Shown: one piece after another, positions 52,691 through 61,141 of the stretch | How the letters are laid out: every line of letters begins with the position of its first letter | Position numbering within the stretch: position 1 is the stretch's first letter | Origin: Paenibacillus phyllosphaerae | GTDB taxonomy: Bacteria; Bacillota; Bacilli; Paenibacillales; Paenibacillaceae | Length of the DNA stretch: 64,000 bases | Direction of reading: 5' to 3' | Assembly (NCBI RefSeq): GCF_014192105.1 | Contig: NZ_JACHXK010000001.1 | Span: 124,001 to 188,000, forward strand | Notes under the pieces: generated by a model | The model's database searches: none | The model's input: only the letters and a program-made list of their open reading frames with translations | What the model was told of the DNA's origin: nothing | Position numbers and translations under genes: made by a program

Positions 52691-53558
52691 TGGTTCAACT
52701 CCTCAATTTCATTTTTAGACGTCGCTCGCAGAACAAAGGTTGCCAACTATTTGGAAAAATCAATTTAAAATGCCTTGCCTCAAGACCCTTAAATAAAATG
52801 AATTCATCTCATCATTATGAAAGGCTAAATAATCAAGTCAGTCACTATCCGCACCCCCTATATTTTATAAAATATGGTTTTACATGGAATTTATTATAGG
52901 GCGTATAAATTGATGATTGAATAGATATTAAGTCTTAAAACTATGTCTACACTTGTCGAGAAGTATCAAATTTGAAATGGTTAATGGCAATTGGCCTCAT
53001 TATACCTTGCCTTAATTACAAGTAGAGAGAAGCCAACGATCTGGCTTGCTCGAATGACTAATTGAGAAGCAGTCATTTAACATTCTGATTACACTCAAAA
53101 TGATTGATGAGGTGTGCATACGAAGAAAAACTAAACAACCTTAGCCCGGTTGAATACTGAGCTAAAGTTGCTTAAAAGCAGATACTTTATAATAAAATAC
53201 TTGACGAAGTAAGTTCAGAGTGTCCGCTTTGTTTCATGAAGTGGTTAATTATACTATAGTTACTAGTTACTTGTTGCTGCTATCAATTTATTTATTCATC
53301 TATTAGAGGTTTGGATTTATCAAATCATATATCGCTAAAATCAAAGTTATGCAACTAGCGAGGAGTACTGTTGTAATCGATATCAAGTCCAAAACAGATA
53401 GTGAAGGGAATCGGAGCTGGTAAGTTAACGGCAAAGCAAAAATAGCAGTTAACTTCGACCCAGAGTGATCAAACTAGTCCCCTACCCGTCGACGCTTTAG
53501 CCGACGGGTTTTTCATCTGCAATTGGAACTGCGGGCACAAGGTGGGCGCAGCGTCCCA
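52691..53558. other. Gene-less 868-bp stretch with an orphan terminator
   Basis: AT-rich DNA without a convincing coding frame. Near its right end an 8-bp inverted repeat AAGTTAAC / GTTAACTT (about 53420-53456) precedes a strong terminator. A small noncoding RNA ending at the terminator would explain this, but no family was recognised. Confidence 0.4.
53485..53514 (+). terminator. Strong intrinsic terminator without an upstream gene
   Basis: CCCGTCG / CGACGGG stem followed by TTTTTC, plus strand. No plus-strand gene lies within 2.4 kb to the left. Confidence 0.75.
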
Positions 53559-54020
53559 TCACTTCTTCTGCTTATAAAACTCATGATACAGCTTCATCAA
53601 CGCCCGCTTCTCAATCCTCGACACATAACTCCTGCTAATCCCCAATTCCTTCGCAATCTCCCGCTGCGTTCGCTCTTCCCCGCCATGCTCCAGTCCGAAC
53701 CGGCCCACAACAACTTCCTTCTCCCGATCATCCAAAATATCCAGGTTCTTATAAATCTTGCTCTTCTCAATCTTCAGCTGCACCTTATCAACTACATCGT
53801 CGGCCTCCGAGCCAAGGATGTCGATCAGCGTAATCTCATTACCCTCTTTGTCCGTTCCGATCGGGTCATGCAGCGATACGTCCTTCTTCGTCTTCTTCAA
53901 GCTGCGCAGATGCATAAGTATCTCGTTCTCGATACAACGGGCGGCGAAGGTCGCGAGCTTCGTCCCTTTGCCCTGCTGGAAGCTCTCAAAGGCTTTGATC
54001 AGACCGATCGTGCCGATCGA
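53559..54020 (-). pseudogene. sigK: sigK 3' fragment, copy E (shortened at its 5' side)
   Basis: Matches copies D and F from the stop codon up to [20 protein letters not shown]. The codons for HIVKKF to LEDLI (about 45 bp) are then deleted, and the sequence jumps to the junction core. One residue change (F for I in IKAIESF). The deletion end points lie in short similar words (GATCGA / TTTTTTGA-CTATG), consistent with secondary loss after the junction was formed. Confidence 0.9.
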
Positions 54021-54024
54021 CAAT

Positions 54025-54046
54025 GTGAACACAACCCAATGTAATC
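54025..54046 (-). repeat. sigK junction repeat, copy E (core only)
   Basis: GTGAACACAACCCAATGTAA followed by TCAG. The TGGTTAGT end seen in C, D and F is absent or diverged. Confidence 0.7.
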
Positions 54047-54180
54047 AGCACTCATATGACAACGCAAGGCGGTGATATATCCAGTTATTACTTACTGATT
54101 CAACAAATTTCAAGTATAATTAGTATAATATTGTTAATTACAACCAGCCTTTCTAGACCAGAGAACCAGGAGGCTATATT

Positions 54181-57100
54181 ATGTTGGACATTACAGGGAA
54201 TGACATTGCCGCACTTAATGATTCTGACCTAAGGTCACTTATAGGGCTTCTATGTGAAGCCGAACTTCGAAGTGCAGGGATACCAACCGCTGGTGTTACT
54301 TGGGGTGGACACCAAAATGCTAGTGATGGGGGCATAGATGTTCGAGTTGATTTAACTACATCACTCCATAACGACGGCTTTATACCTAGATCTAAGACAG
54401 GATTCCAAGTTAAAAAGCCTGATATGCCTAAAGCTGCAATTAATAAAGAAATGCGCTCTGAAAATCAACTCAAACAGGTTATTAAGGAGTTGGCTGATAA
54501 CAATGGAGCCTACATAATTGTCAGCAGCCAAGGCTCCACAGCAGACTCAGTTTTAAGAAATCGGAAAACAGCGATGCAAGCAGCAGTATCAGATTACACA
54601 AATGCGAACTTGCTGAAGGTAGATTTCTATGATCGAGAGCGAGTTGCTAGCTGGGTTCGTACTCACCCCTCTCTAATCTTATGGGTACGTCATAAAATAG
54701 GTCGTCCAATTCAAGGGTGGAAAACCTATGGGAATTGGGCAAACTGTCCTGGAGGAATTGAGGAAGCATATCTTACTGACGGCCACGTTCGTTTACATAG
54801 CACAAGTAGAGGTATTTCCGAAGGAATTTCAGTAACCGAGGGGATTAACGAACTTCGAAGTGTGCTTAGTCAGCCAAAATCAGCAGTTCGTTTAGTTGGA
54901 TTATCCGGGGTCGGAAAGACACGCTTAGTACAGTCTCTGTTTGATGAGCGATTTGGGGAAATGCCGCTTAATTCCACTCAAGTATTTTACACCGACATGA
55001 GCGACAGTCCCCATCCAGATCCGAGGACTTTCACTGAGATGTTGATTGCTCTCCAAAAACCAATAACACTTGTGGTCGATAACTGTACTCCGGAATTACA
55101 TAGGAGATTAACCTCTGTATGTTCCGCAACTGGAAGTTTAATTAGCCTACTCACTGTTGAATATGACGTGAGAGATGATCAACCTGAAGAAACAGAAGTT
55201 TTTCGTCTAGAACCAGCTTCTAACGAGCTAATTGAAAAACTCATTATTCGTCGATTTACTCACATTTCTCAGGTGGGCGCAAGAATCATAGCCGAATTTG
55301 CAGGTGGGAATGCCCGAATTGCGATTGCTTTAGCAAGGACTGTTGAAAGAGGAGAAAATATTACTCAGCTTAGAGATCACGATTTATTCGAAAGGCTCTT
55401 TCAGCAAAGAAACGACTCGAATCACAGGCTCCTCAAATCTGCAGAAATCTGTTCTCTTGTATATTCATTTGATATTCGTATAGATGAGGACGAGAGTAAA
55501 GAACTTAAATTACTAGGATCAATAATTGATCTAAGTGCCCGTGAGCTATATGAAAATGTGAGCGAGCTTAAACGACGCGACCTTATTCAACAGAGGAGTC
55601 ACTGGAGAGCAGTACTCCCTCATGCCGTCGCGAACAGACTTGCAGGGAGAGCTCTTCAAGATATCCCATCTAAAGTGATTACTGATGCATTCTTGTACGG
55701 GGGTTCTGAAAGATTACTCAAATCATTTTCTAGAAGACTCGGATACCTTCATAATTCAACGGTGGCGAGAGAAATTGCTAGGGAATGGCTTTCGGAGTCA
55801 GGCCTGCTTGGGAATATTATGAACCTCAATGAACTTGGAATCGCACTGCTTAAAAATATTACTCCCGTGGAACCAAGCTCAACACTTTCCCTCATAGAGG
55901 GTGCAGTTGGTAAGGAAAACTCAGATGTTTTCTTCTCACGTAAAAATGCTTATTTTTCTGATTTCACCAGGCTTCTCAGATCCATAGCATATGACCCAAT
56001 ATTATTTGAAAGAGCTGTTCTACTTTTGTGTCGGTTTGCTCTGTCTGAAAGTTCTAATGAAAACAGCAATTCTATTAGGAAACTGTTAAAATCTCTGTTC
56101 TACATCACCCTCTCAGGGACTCATGCAACGCCCGAACAAAGATTAAATATAATTTCAGCATTATTGGAATCGAATTCAGAAGAAAAAATTGAAATAGGCT
56201 TTTCATTGCTTAGTGCAGCGTTAGAAGCATCGCATTTTAGCTCTTCTCATGGTTTTGAATTTGGCGCACATGCGAGAGACTATGGTTGGTCACCAAGGAA
56301 CAGGACAGATATTAATCAGTGGTTTAACACTTTTCTGAATTATTTAGTTCCACTAGCTAGTTCTGATAATTCTCTAGCGGCTAAACTAAGAGGGCTTCTG
56401 TCGATCAAATTTAGAGGATTGTGGACTAGAGCCAAGATGTATAACGAACTTGAATTGGCAGCCAGAAATATAGTTGCTAAGCACAGTTGGAATGAAGGGT
56501 GGGCTGCTGTAAAAAGCACGAAAAGTTTTGACTCTGAACGTATGGAACCAGATGTAACTGCAAGGTTAGATAACTTAGCTAAGATTCTGGCGCCAACTAC
56601 TTTGATTGAGAACGCCAGACTATATACACTTTCCGGTACTAACAATGCTCTGAACGTGATTGACATAATAGAAGATGAGTCAGATTCAGCTAAAGATTAC
56701 TCTAAGGCAAGTAAGATTGCGCGCTCTCTTGGACAAGAGATTAGCTCTCAATTAGATTTACTAGATGAATTGTTGCCTGAACTACTAGGTAGTGAGGGAA
56801 TAAGGATTTTTGATTTTGGACAAGGTCTGTCTGAAGGTAGCCGTAGTCCAATAATTATTTGGAATAAAATGCTCATGGCATTATACTCTATACCTGACGC
56901 TAAGCGTAACTACCAGCTATTCCGAGGTTTCTTAAACGGGATATCTAAAACAAACTACGAAGCAAGTGAAACATTGTTAAATGAAGCAGTAACAGATCCA
57001 CTTTTATCAAAAGTGTTTCCATATATTCAAACTAGTGTGGATATCAACGAAAAAGGAATAGAAAGGTTGAAACAAGCACTTGAACTTAGTAGTGCACCAA

Positions 57101-57981
57101 TTGGCGCATACCAATGTTTAGCATACGGAAAAACACTTGATGGTATAAATGATAAGGACTTTTGCGATTTACTGCGAATGGTAGCTTCCAAGAATGAAGG
57201 CTATAACGTTGCGATCGCAATTCTTACAATGAGAATACACGGAGAAGAAAATGTAAGTGACGTATTAACCTCATTGGGACAGGAATTACTTGTACAATAC
57301 CCCTTCACTGATAACAATGTTATCCGTAGGGATTATGAGCTAGCTAAAATCGTGGAATGTTGTTTCTCTAGTGAGGATGCGAAGGAAAAGGCTCGAATAG
57401 TTGCAAACAAAATAGCCGTAGGACTGAGAAATTATAATATTTATCCCTCGGATTTTGATGATGTCCTGAAGGCGCTTGCTTCGACACATCCGATAGTATT
57501 TCTAGATATCTTTCTGGAAGAACGAGAAACTAATCACAGGATCGCTAGACTGTTTTTGGAGGAAATCTATTCATCTTCAAGCCCGATGTCCGTAATCAAT
57601 GATGATGTGATTTTATCATGGGGTGGAGTTAAACCAGACATACGTTATCCGAATTTAGCCTCTGCTATTGTACCATACAGAAATATTGGGCAAGGAATCG
57701 AGTGGACCCCTCTCGCAATGACCTTAATTATGAAAGCGCCTGATCAAATGCTAGTGCTAAATCAATTAAAACAGTGTTTCAGACCATCCTCATGGGAGGG
57801 TTCACGCGCGGAGATAATGCAAAGTTTTGTTCCACTATTAGTGCAACTACAAAAGCATGAAGATCCCATTGTATCACAATGGGCCATTCAAGAAGAAAAG
57901 ACTTTTAGCGAAGAAATCAGTTCTGTTCATAAATGGGAATTGGCTCATGAAGGGGAGCGGAACGAGAGGTTTGAATGGTAG
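54181..57981 (+). CDS. Mrr-like nuclease/STAND-type NTPase fusion, candidate antiphage protein
   Basis: A 1266-residue protein. N-terminal PD-(D/E)xK nuclease-like domain (about 30-170) with DGGIDVRV near 50 and TGFQVKK near 75, the Asp and QxK of Mrr-type restriction nucleases. NTPase domain from about 230 with Walker A GLSGVGKTR (about 239-247) and a Walker B-like strand ITLVVDN. Winged-helix-like segment (LSARELYENVSELKRRDLI), then some 700 helical residues with no recognised repeats. This order (effector, NTPase, long helical sensor) resembles Avs/STAND immune proteins. ATG at 54181 follows AGGAGG; TATAAT-like boxes lie at 54110-54130. A lone gene between two sigK fragments, AT-rich against its surroundings, so probably imported. 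Family assignment is inferred. Confidence 0.75.
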   Translation: MLDITGNDIAALNDSDLRSLIGLLCEAELRSAGIPTAGVTWGGHQNASDGGIDVRVDLTTSLHNDGFIPRSKTGFQVKKPDMPKAAINKEMRSENQLKQVIKELADNNGAYIIVSSQGSTADSVLRNRKTAMQAAVSDYTNANLLKVDFYDRERVASWVRTHPSLILWVRHKIGRPIQGWKTYGNWANCPGGIEEAYLTDGHVRLHSTSRGISEGISVTEGINELRSVLSQPKSAVRLVGLSGVGKTRLVQSLFDERFGEMPLNSTQVFYTDMSDSPHPDPRTFTEMLIALQKPITLVVDNCTPELHRRLTSVCSATGSLISLLTVEYDVRDDQPEETEVFRLEPASNELIEKLIIRRFTHISQVGARIIAEFAGGNARIAIALARTVERGENITQLRDHDLFERLFQQRNDSNHRLLKSAEICSLVYSFDIRIDEDESKELKLLGSIIDLSARELYENVSELKRRDLIQQRSHWRAVLPHAVANRLAGRALQDIPSKVITDAFLYGGSERLLKSFSRRLGYLHNSTVAREIAREWLSESGLLGNIMNLNELGIALLKNITPVEPSSTLSLIEGAVGKENSDVFFSRKNAYFSDFTRLLRSIAYDPILFERAVLLLCRFALSESSNENSNSIRKLLKSLFYITLSGTHATPEQRLNIISALLESNSEEKIEIGFSLLSAALEASHFSSSHGFEFGAHARDYGWSPRNRTDINQWFNTFLNYLVPLASSDNSLAAKLRGLLSIKFRGLWTRAKMYNELELAARNIVAKHSWNEGWAAVKSTKSFDSERMEPDVTARLDNLAKILAPTTLIENARLYTLSGTNNALNVIDIIEDESDSAKDYSKASKIARSLGQEISSQLDLLDELLPELLGSEGIRIFDFGQGLSEGSRSPIIIWNKMLMALYSIPDAKRNYQLFRGFLNGISKTNYEASETLLNEAVTDPLLSKVFPYIQTSVDINEKGIERLKQALELSSAPIGAYQCLAYGKTLDGINDKDFCDLLRMVASKNEGYNVAIAILTMRIHGEENVSDVLTSLGQELLVQYPFTDNNVIRRDYELAKIVECCFSSEDAKEKARIVANKIAVGLRNYNIYPSDFDDVLKALASTHPIVFLDIFLEERETNHRIARLFLEEIYSSSSPMSVINDDVILSWGGVKPDIRYPNLASAIVPYRNIGQGIEWTPLAMTLIMKAPDQMLVLNQLKQCFRPSSWEGSRAEIMQSFVPLLVQLQKHEDPIVSQWAIQEEKTFSEEISSVHKWELAHEGERNERFEW

Positions 57982-58027
57982 ACACACACCACATTTTTAT
58001 ACTGTTTTATAACGAATAAACCCAAAT

Positions 58028-58056
58028 AGACTGCTCTCCTTTTGAGCAGTCTGTTT
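58028..58056 (+). terminator. Intrinsic terminator of the nuclease-NTPase gene
   Basis: AGACTGCTC / GAGCAGTCT stem followed by GTTT, 47 bp after the stop. Confidence 0.65.
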
Positions 58057-58067
58057 AAGTAAAGTCC

Positions 58068-58600
58068 TTACTTCTTCTGCTTATAAAACTCATGATACAG
58101 CTTCATCAGCGCCCGCTTCTCTATCCTCGACACATAGCTCCTACTAATCCCCAATTCCTTCGCTATCTCCCGCTGCGTCCGCTCTTCCCCGCCATGCTCC
58201 AGCCCGAATCTCCCTACAACAACTTCCTTCTCCCGCTCATCCAGGATATCCAGGTTCTTATAAATCTTGCTCTTCTCGATCTTCAGCTGCACTTTATCCA
58301 CTACATCATCGGCCTCTGATCCGAGGATATCTATCAAAGTTATTTCGTTCCCCTCTTTGTCCGTCCCGATCGGATCATGCAAGGATACGTCCTTCTTCGT
58401 CTTCTTCAAACTGCGCAGATGCATAAGTATCTCGTTCTCGATACAACGGGCGGCGAAGGTCGCGAGCTTCGTGCCTTTGCCCTGCTGGAAGCTCTCGATC
58501 GCTTTGATCAGACCGATCGTTCCGATCGAGATCAAGTCCTCCAAATCCTCTCCCGTGTTATCGAATTTTTTGACTATGTGAACACAACCCGATGTAACCA
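58068..58600 (-). pseudogene. sigK: sigK 3' fragment, copy F (open frame, 5' truncated)
   Basis: Same extent as copy D: from the [12 protein letters not shown] junction to the stop codon (here TAA instead of TGA). The frame is fully open from a CTG in the junction. All region 2.3-4 motifs are intact ([40 protein letters not shown]). No ribosome site and no N-terminal part. It is the right-most and, with D, the best preserved copy. Confidence 0.9.
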
Positions 58601-58609
58601 GTGGTTAGT
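58578..58609 (-). repeat. sigK junction repeat, copy F
   Basis: Same 32-bp block as C and D (core GAACACAACCCGATGTAA, ending GTGGTTAGT). DNA to the right is the intergenic region of the next operon. Confidence 0.8.
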
Positions 58610-58761
58610 AAGTCACGCCCCACATAAAAAACGGATTCCATCATTGGAACCCGCCCTTTAACTTAAGTGTTTGGCTTTTATTGAACACGCATAATTTCAC
58701 TTCACACATCAGCGCTCGAATGTATGAGCACCCGCTTCTCTATACCCCGAACCAACGCATC

Positions 58762-61023
58762 CTAAGCCTCTTCACGATATTGCCCCGGCGTCATGCCGAC
58801 CATCTTGCGGAATGAACGGATGAAGTTCGCCGAATTGTTATACTGCAACCGCTCTGCGATCTCTACAATCTTGAGATCGGATTCCTTCAGCCATCTCTTG
58901 GCCATACTCATCCGGTATTGGGTCAAATATTCGCCGTAGTTAATGCCAGTCTCCTGGCGGAAGACACGGCTAACATAGTGCGGGTGGTAATTGATCCGTG
59001 CAGCGCATTCCTCCAACGTGATACCGGAGTCAAATTCCCTGTGAATCATATCCATAACCGCCTCGGAAATAAGCTTGAACTGGGACTCCCGGCGATTGCC
59101 CAGTTCCTGAATATAAGGAAGGACGAAGATTGACCAAAACCAGTGCTCGATCTCTTGCACGTTCCGAAGCTTAAATAAGGACTGGATCAGCGTAGCTTCA
59201 TCCTCGGCAATCTGTTCCATCGGAATGGACAATTCCTGGCCGAACTTAAGGAGGTCGGTCAATAACCTCAGCAGAGTCAGCTGATAGTCCCTGGGTTGCG
59301 ATTTCGGCTGGAACAGCTCTCGGATAAATTGCTGCAGCGCTATCTCCGACTGCTCCTCGTTCCCGGCGCGAATCGCATCCAGCAACGCCTGCTCGCCCGC
59401 ATATGGATATTCGTTGAAGTTACTCTTCTGCGGCTGCACGTCCTCGATGAATAAGATCGATTCTTGCCCTAAGCCTACCCTATATTTCAATGAAGTCAAC
59501 GCTTCATGAAGTCCCTGCTGCGCTTCGGCAATACTGCTGAAGGAGCGGCTGATTCCGATACTCACTTTAATCTCAAGATATTGAACGATAGCTTTCTGAA
59601 TTTCGTCGCACAAGCCGAAGATCTGCTCCTTGAACCCTTCCTTGGAAGAGCCGATCAAGGTTACCTGACAGTCCGATTTTACGATCGGCACCAGCCTTTG
59701 CTCCGGCACGATAAGCTCGCTGACTATATTACTGATGGCGAACATAAGCAGATCCCGATTCGACTCCTCGAATCTGGTATCTTTAAGCGAATCGATCTGG
59801 ATCGCAACGACACACATCGCCTGCCAAGGCTTGGTAAGATCGTACAAGTTCAGCTTTTCCTCGAAATCCACAGGCTGAATCGTGCCGCTGAACAATTTTT
59901 GCATGAAAAATTCCCTCAGCTGGATCTGCTGCCCCTTCAGCTCATTCATAATGGCGGACTGGTTGCGGATCAGGTAATCCACCCGCTCACCAATGACTTG
60001 AAGCTCACCCGATGGCTTGTTTTCTTTCTCCGTAGACGGAATGCTCGTCAGCATCGCATACAGCGAGTGGATCGGACGATACATTTTCCTCGACCCGAAC
60101 CAGGCCAGAAGGAGTGTAAACAGCATAATCCCAAAACATACCAGCACGGTAATCCAGCCGATAATCGCATTCTGCTCATTCAGCTGTTTGTTAGAGGTAA
60201 CCGAGATGTAGGACCAGCCGTTATAAGCGGATTTGCGGTACGTCACCGTGACGGCCTCTCCTGCCCGCTTGGCCGAATATTGACCAGCAGCCTGATCCGC
60301 TTCAATCAGGGATTGCAGATGAGACTCCTCTGCTGCACCGTACCCGAGTCGGCTGCTATCGCGGTCCACAATGATCGTGCCGTTCTGATCCAGAATGAAG
60401 GCGTTTCCAAATTCATTTTGAAAAGAGGCATCGAAATCCTTAATCACGTCTGCCGACAATACAACGCAGATGATTCCCGTCGGGTTCAGCGCATTAAACG
60501 GGTACTTCTTAATAAAGTAGACGGATTGATAGGAGCTTGGATTATCCAGTGAACCGCTCGACCAAAAAGAGCCGCGCTCATTCCTGGAGAAAGCTTCGAG
60601 CATCGGCCGAAATTGCGGCGCGCTGTAGTCGTTGACCCCGCTCCCCGACACCATCCATTTGTTAGCGAGGCTGAACAGGAATACCTCTTGGATGCCAAGC
60701 TCATACGTTTGGATCTGGGAGATACCCTGATAGAGCTCGCGGACCATCTGAAAATCCTGATTCGTGATTTCCTTGTCGAACGCGTTGGCAACGACAGGCG
60801 ATTGGAGCAGCTGGGTCGCTGAATTATCGATCGTTCTAAGCGTCTGCTCGGCGCGCATCTGCATTTGCTGCAGCAGCAGCTTATTGCTGTCATTCACCTT
60901 CTCCTGCACGGTCCTGGTCGAGTTATAGTAGGCGAACGTTCCGAGCAGAATCACCGGAACCGTGCCGATCAGAACGGATAGTAGCAAAAGCTTGACTAGA
61001 TAAGACGAGGGCCGAAATCTCAT
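58762..61023 (-). CDS. Membrane-bound AraC-family regulator
   Basis: A 753-residue one-component regulator. Transmembrane helix at about 9-31, extracellular Cache-like sensor to about 285, second helix at about 288-310 (ITVLVCFGIMLFTLLLAWFG), a long cytoplasmic linker and a C-terminal AraC double helix-turn-helix (ITLEECAARINYHPHYVSRVF; IAERLQYNNSANFIRSFRK). ATG at 61023 is chosen for GGGAGG four bases upstream. It lies downstream of the binding-protein gene's strand order but is the natural regulator of the adjacent importer, whose sugar it probably senses outside the cell. Confidence 0.9.
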   Translation of the reverse strand: MRFRPSSYLVKLLLLSVLIGTVPVILLGTFAYYNSTRTVQEKVNDSNKLLLQQMQMRAEQTLRTIDNSATQLLQSPVVANAFDKEITNQDFQMVRELYQGISQIQTYELGIQEVFLFSLANKWMVSGSGVNDYSAPQFRPMLEAFSRNERGSFWSSGSLDNPSSYQSVYFIKKYPFNALNPTGIICVVLSADVIKDFDASFQNEFGNAFILDQNGTIIVDRDSSRLGYGAAEESHLQSLIEADQAAGQYSAKRAGEAVTVTYRKSAYNGWSYISVTSNKQLNEQNAIIGWITVLVCFGIMLFTLLLAWFGSRKMYRPIHSLYAMLTSIPSTEKENKPSGELQVIGERVDYLIRNQSAIMNELKGQQIQLREFFMQKLFSGTIQPVDFEEKLNLYDLTKPWQAMCVVAIQIDSLKDTRFEESNRDLLMFAISNIVSELIVPEQRLVPIVKSDCQVTLIGSSKEGFKEQIFGLCDEIQKAIVQYLEIKVSIGISRSFSSIAEAQQGLHEALTSLKYRVGLGQESILFIEDVQPQKSNFNEYPYAGEQALLDAIRAGNEEQSEIALQQFIRELFQPKSQPRDYQLTLLRLLTDLLKFGQELSIPMEQIAEDEATLIQSLFKLRNVQEIEHWFWSIFVLPYIQELGNRRESQFKLISEAVMDMIHREFDSGITLEECAARINYHPHYVSRVFRQETGINYGEYLTQYRMSMAKRWLKESDLKIVEIAERLQYNNSANFIRSFRKMVGMTPGQYREEA

Positions 61024-61141
61024 AATGCCTCCCATGGAAAGTTTTCTTATCAGCAGTTCAAGTCTATCATGAAAACTCCGGCTTAAGCTATGATGGGATT
61101 CCAGGGCGCTAACGTCTTCTGCCCGCTGCTGTCCTTACCCG

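Noticed and set aside
43208-58600. A classical skin element (single insertion splitting sigK)
   Set aside because: Only 3' tails are present, in at least four copies, with no 5' half and no recombinase, and the break point differs from the B. subtilis site.
43208-58600. Tandem plus-strand frames across the sigK copies (about 100 codons each)
   Set aside because: They recur only because the sigK DNA recurs; they are antisense to it.
43208-58609. Integron cassette array
   Set aside because: Spacing and size of the modules are too large, modules contain own promoters and both strands, and the repeats lack attC-like folding; only the general idea of site-specific accretion is kept.
59506-60552. 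348-codon plus-strand frame opposite the membrane AraC regulator
   Set aside because: Antisense shadow of a gene with clear sensor and AraC domains; no ribosome site or domain of its own.
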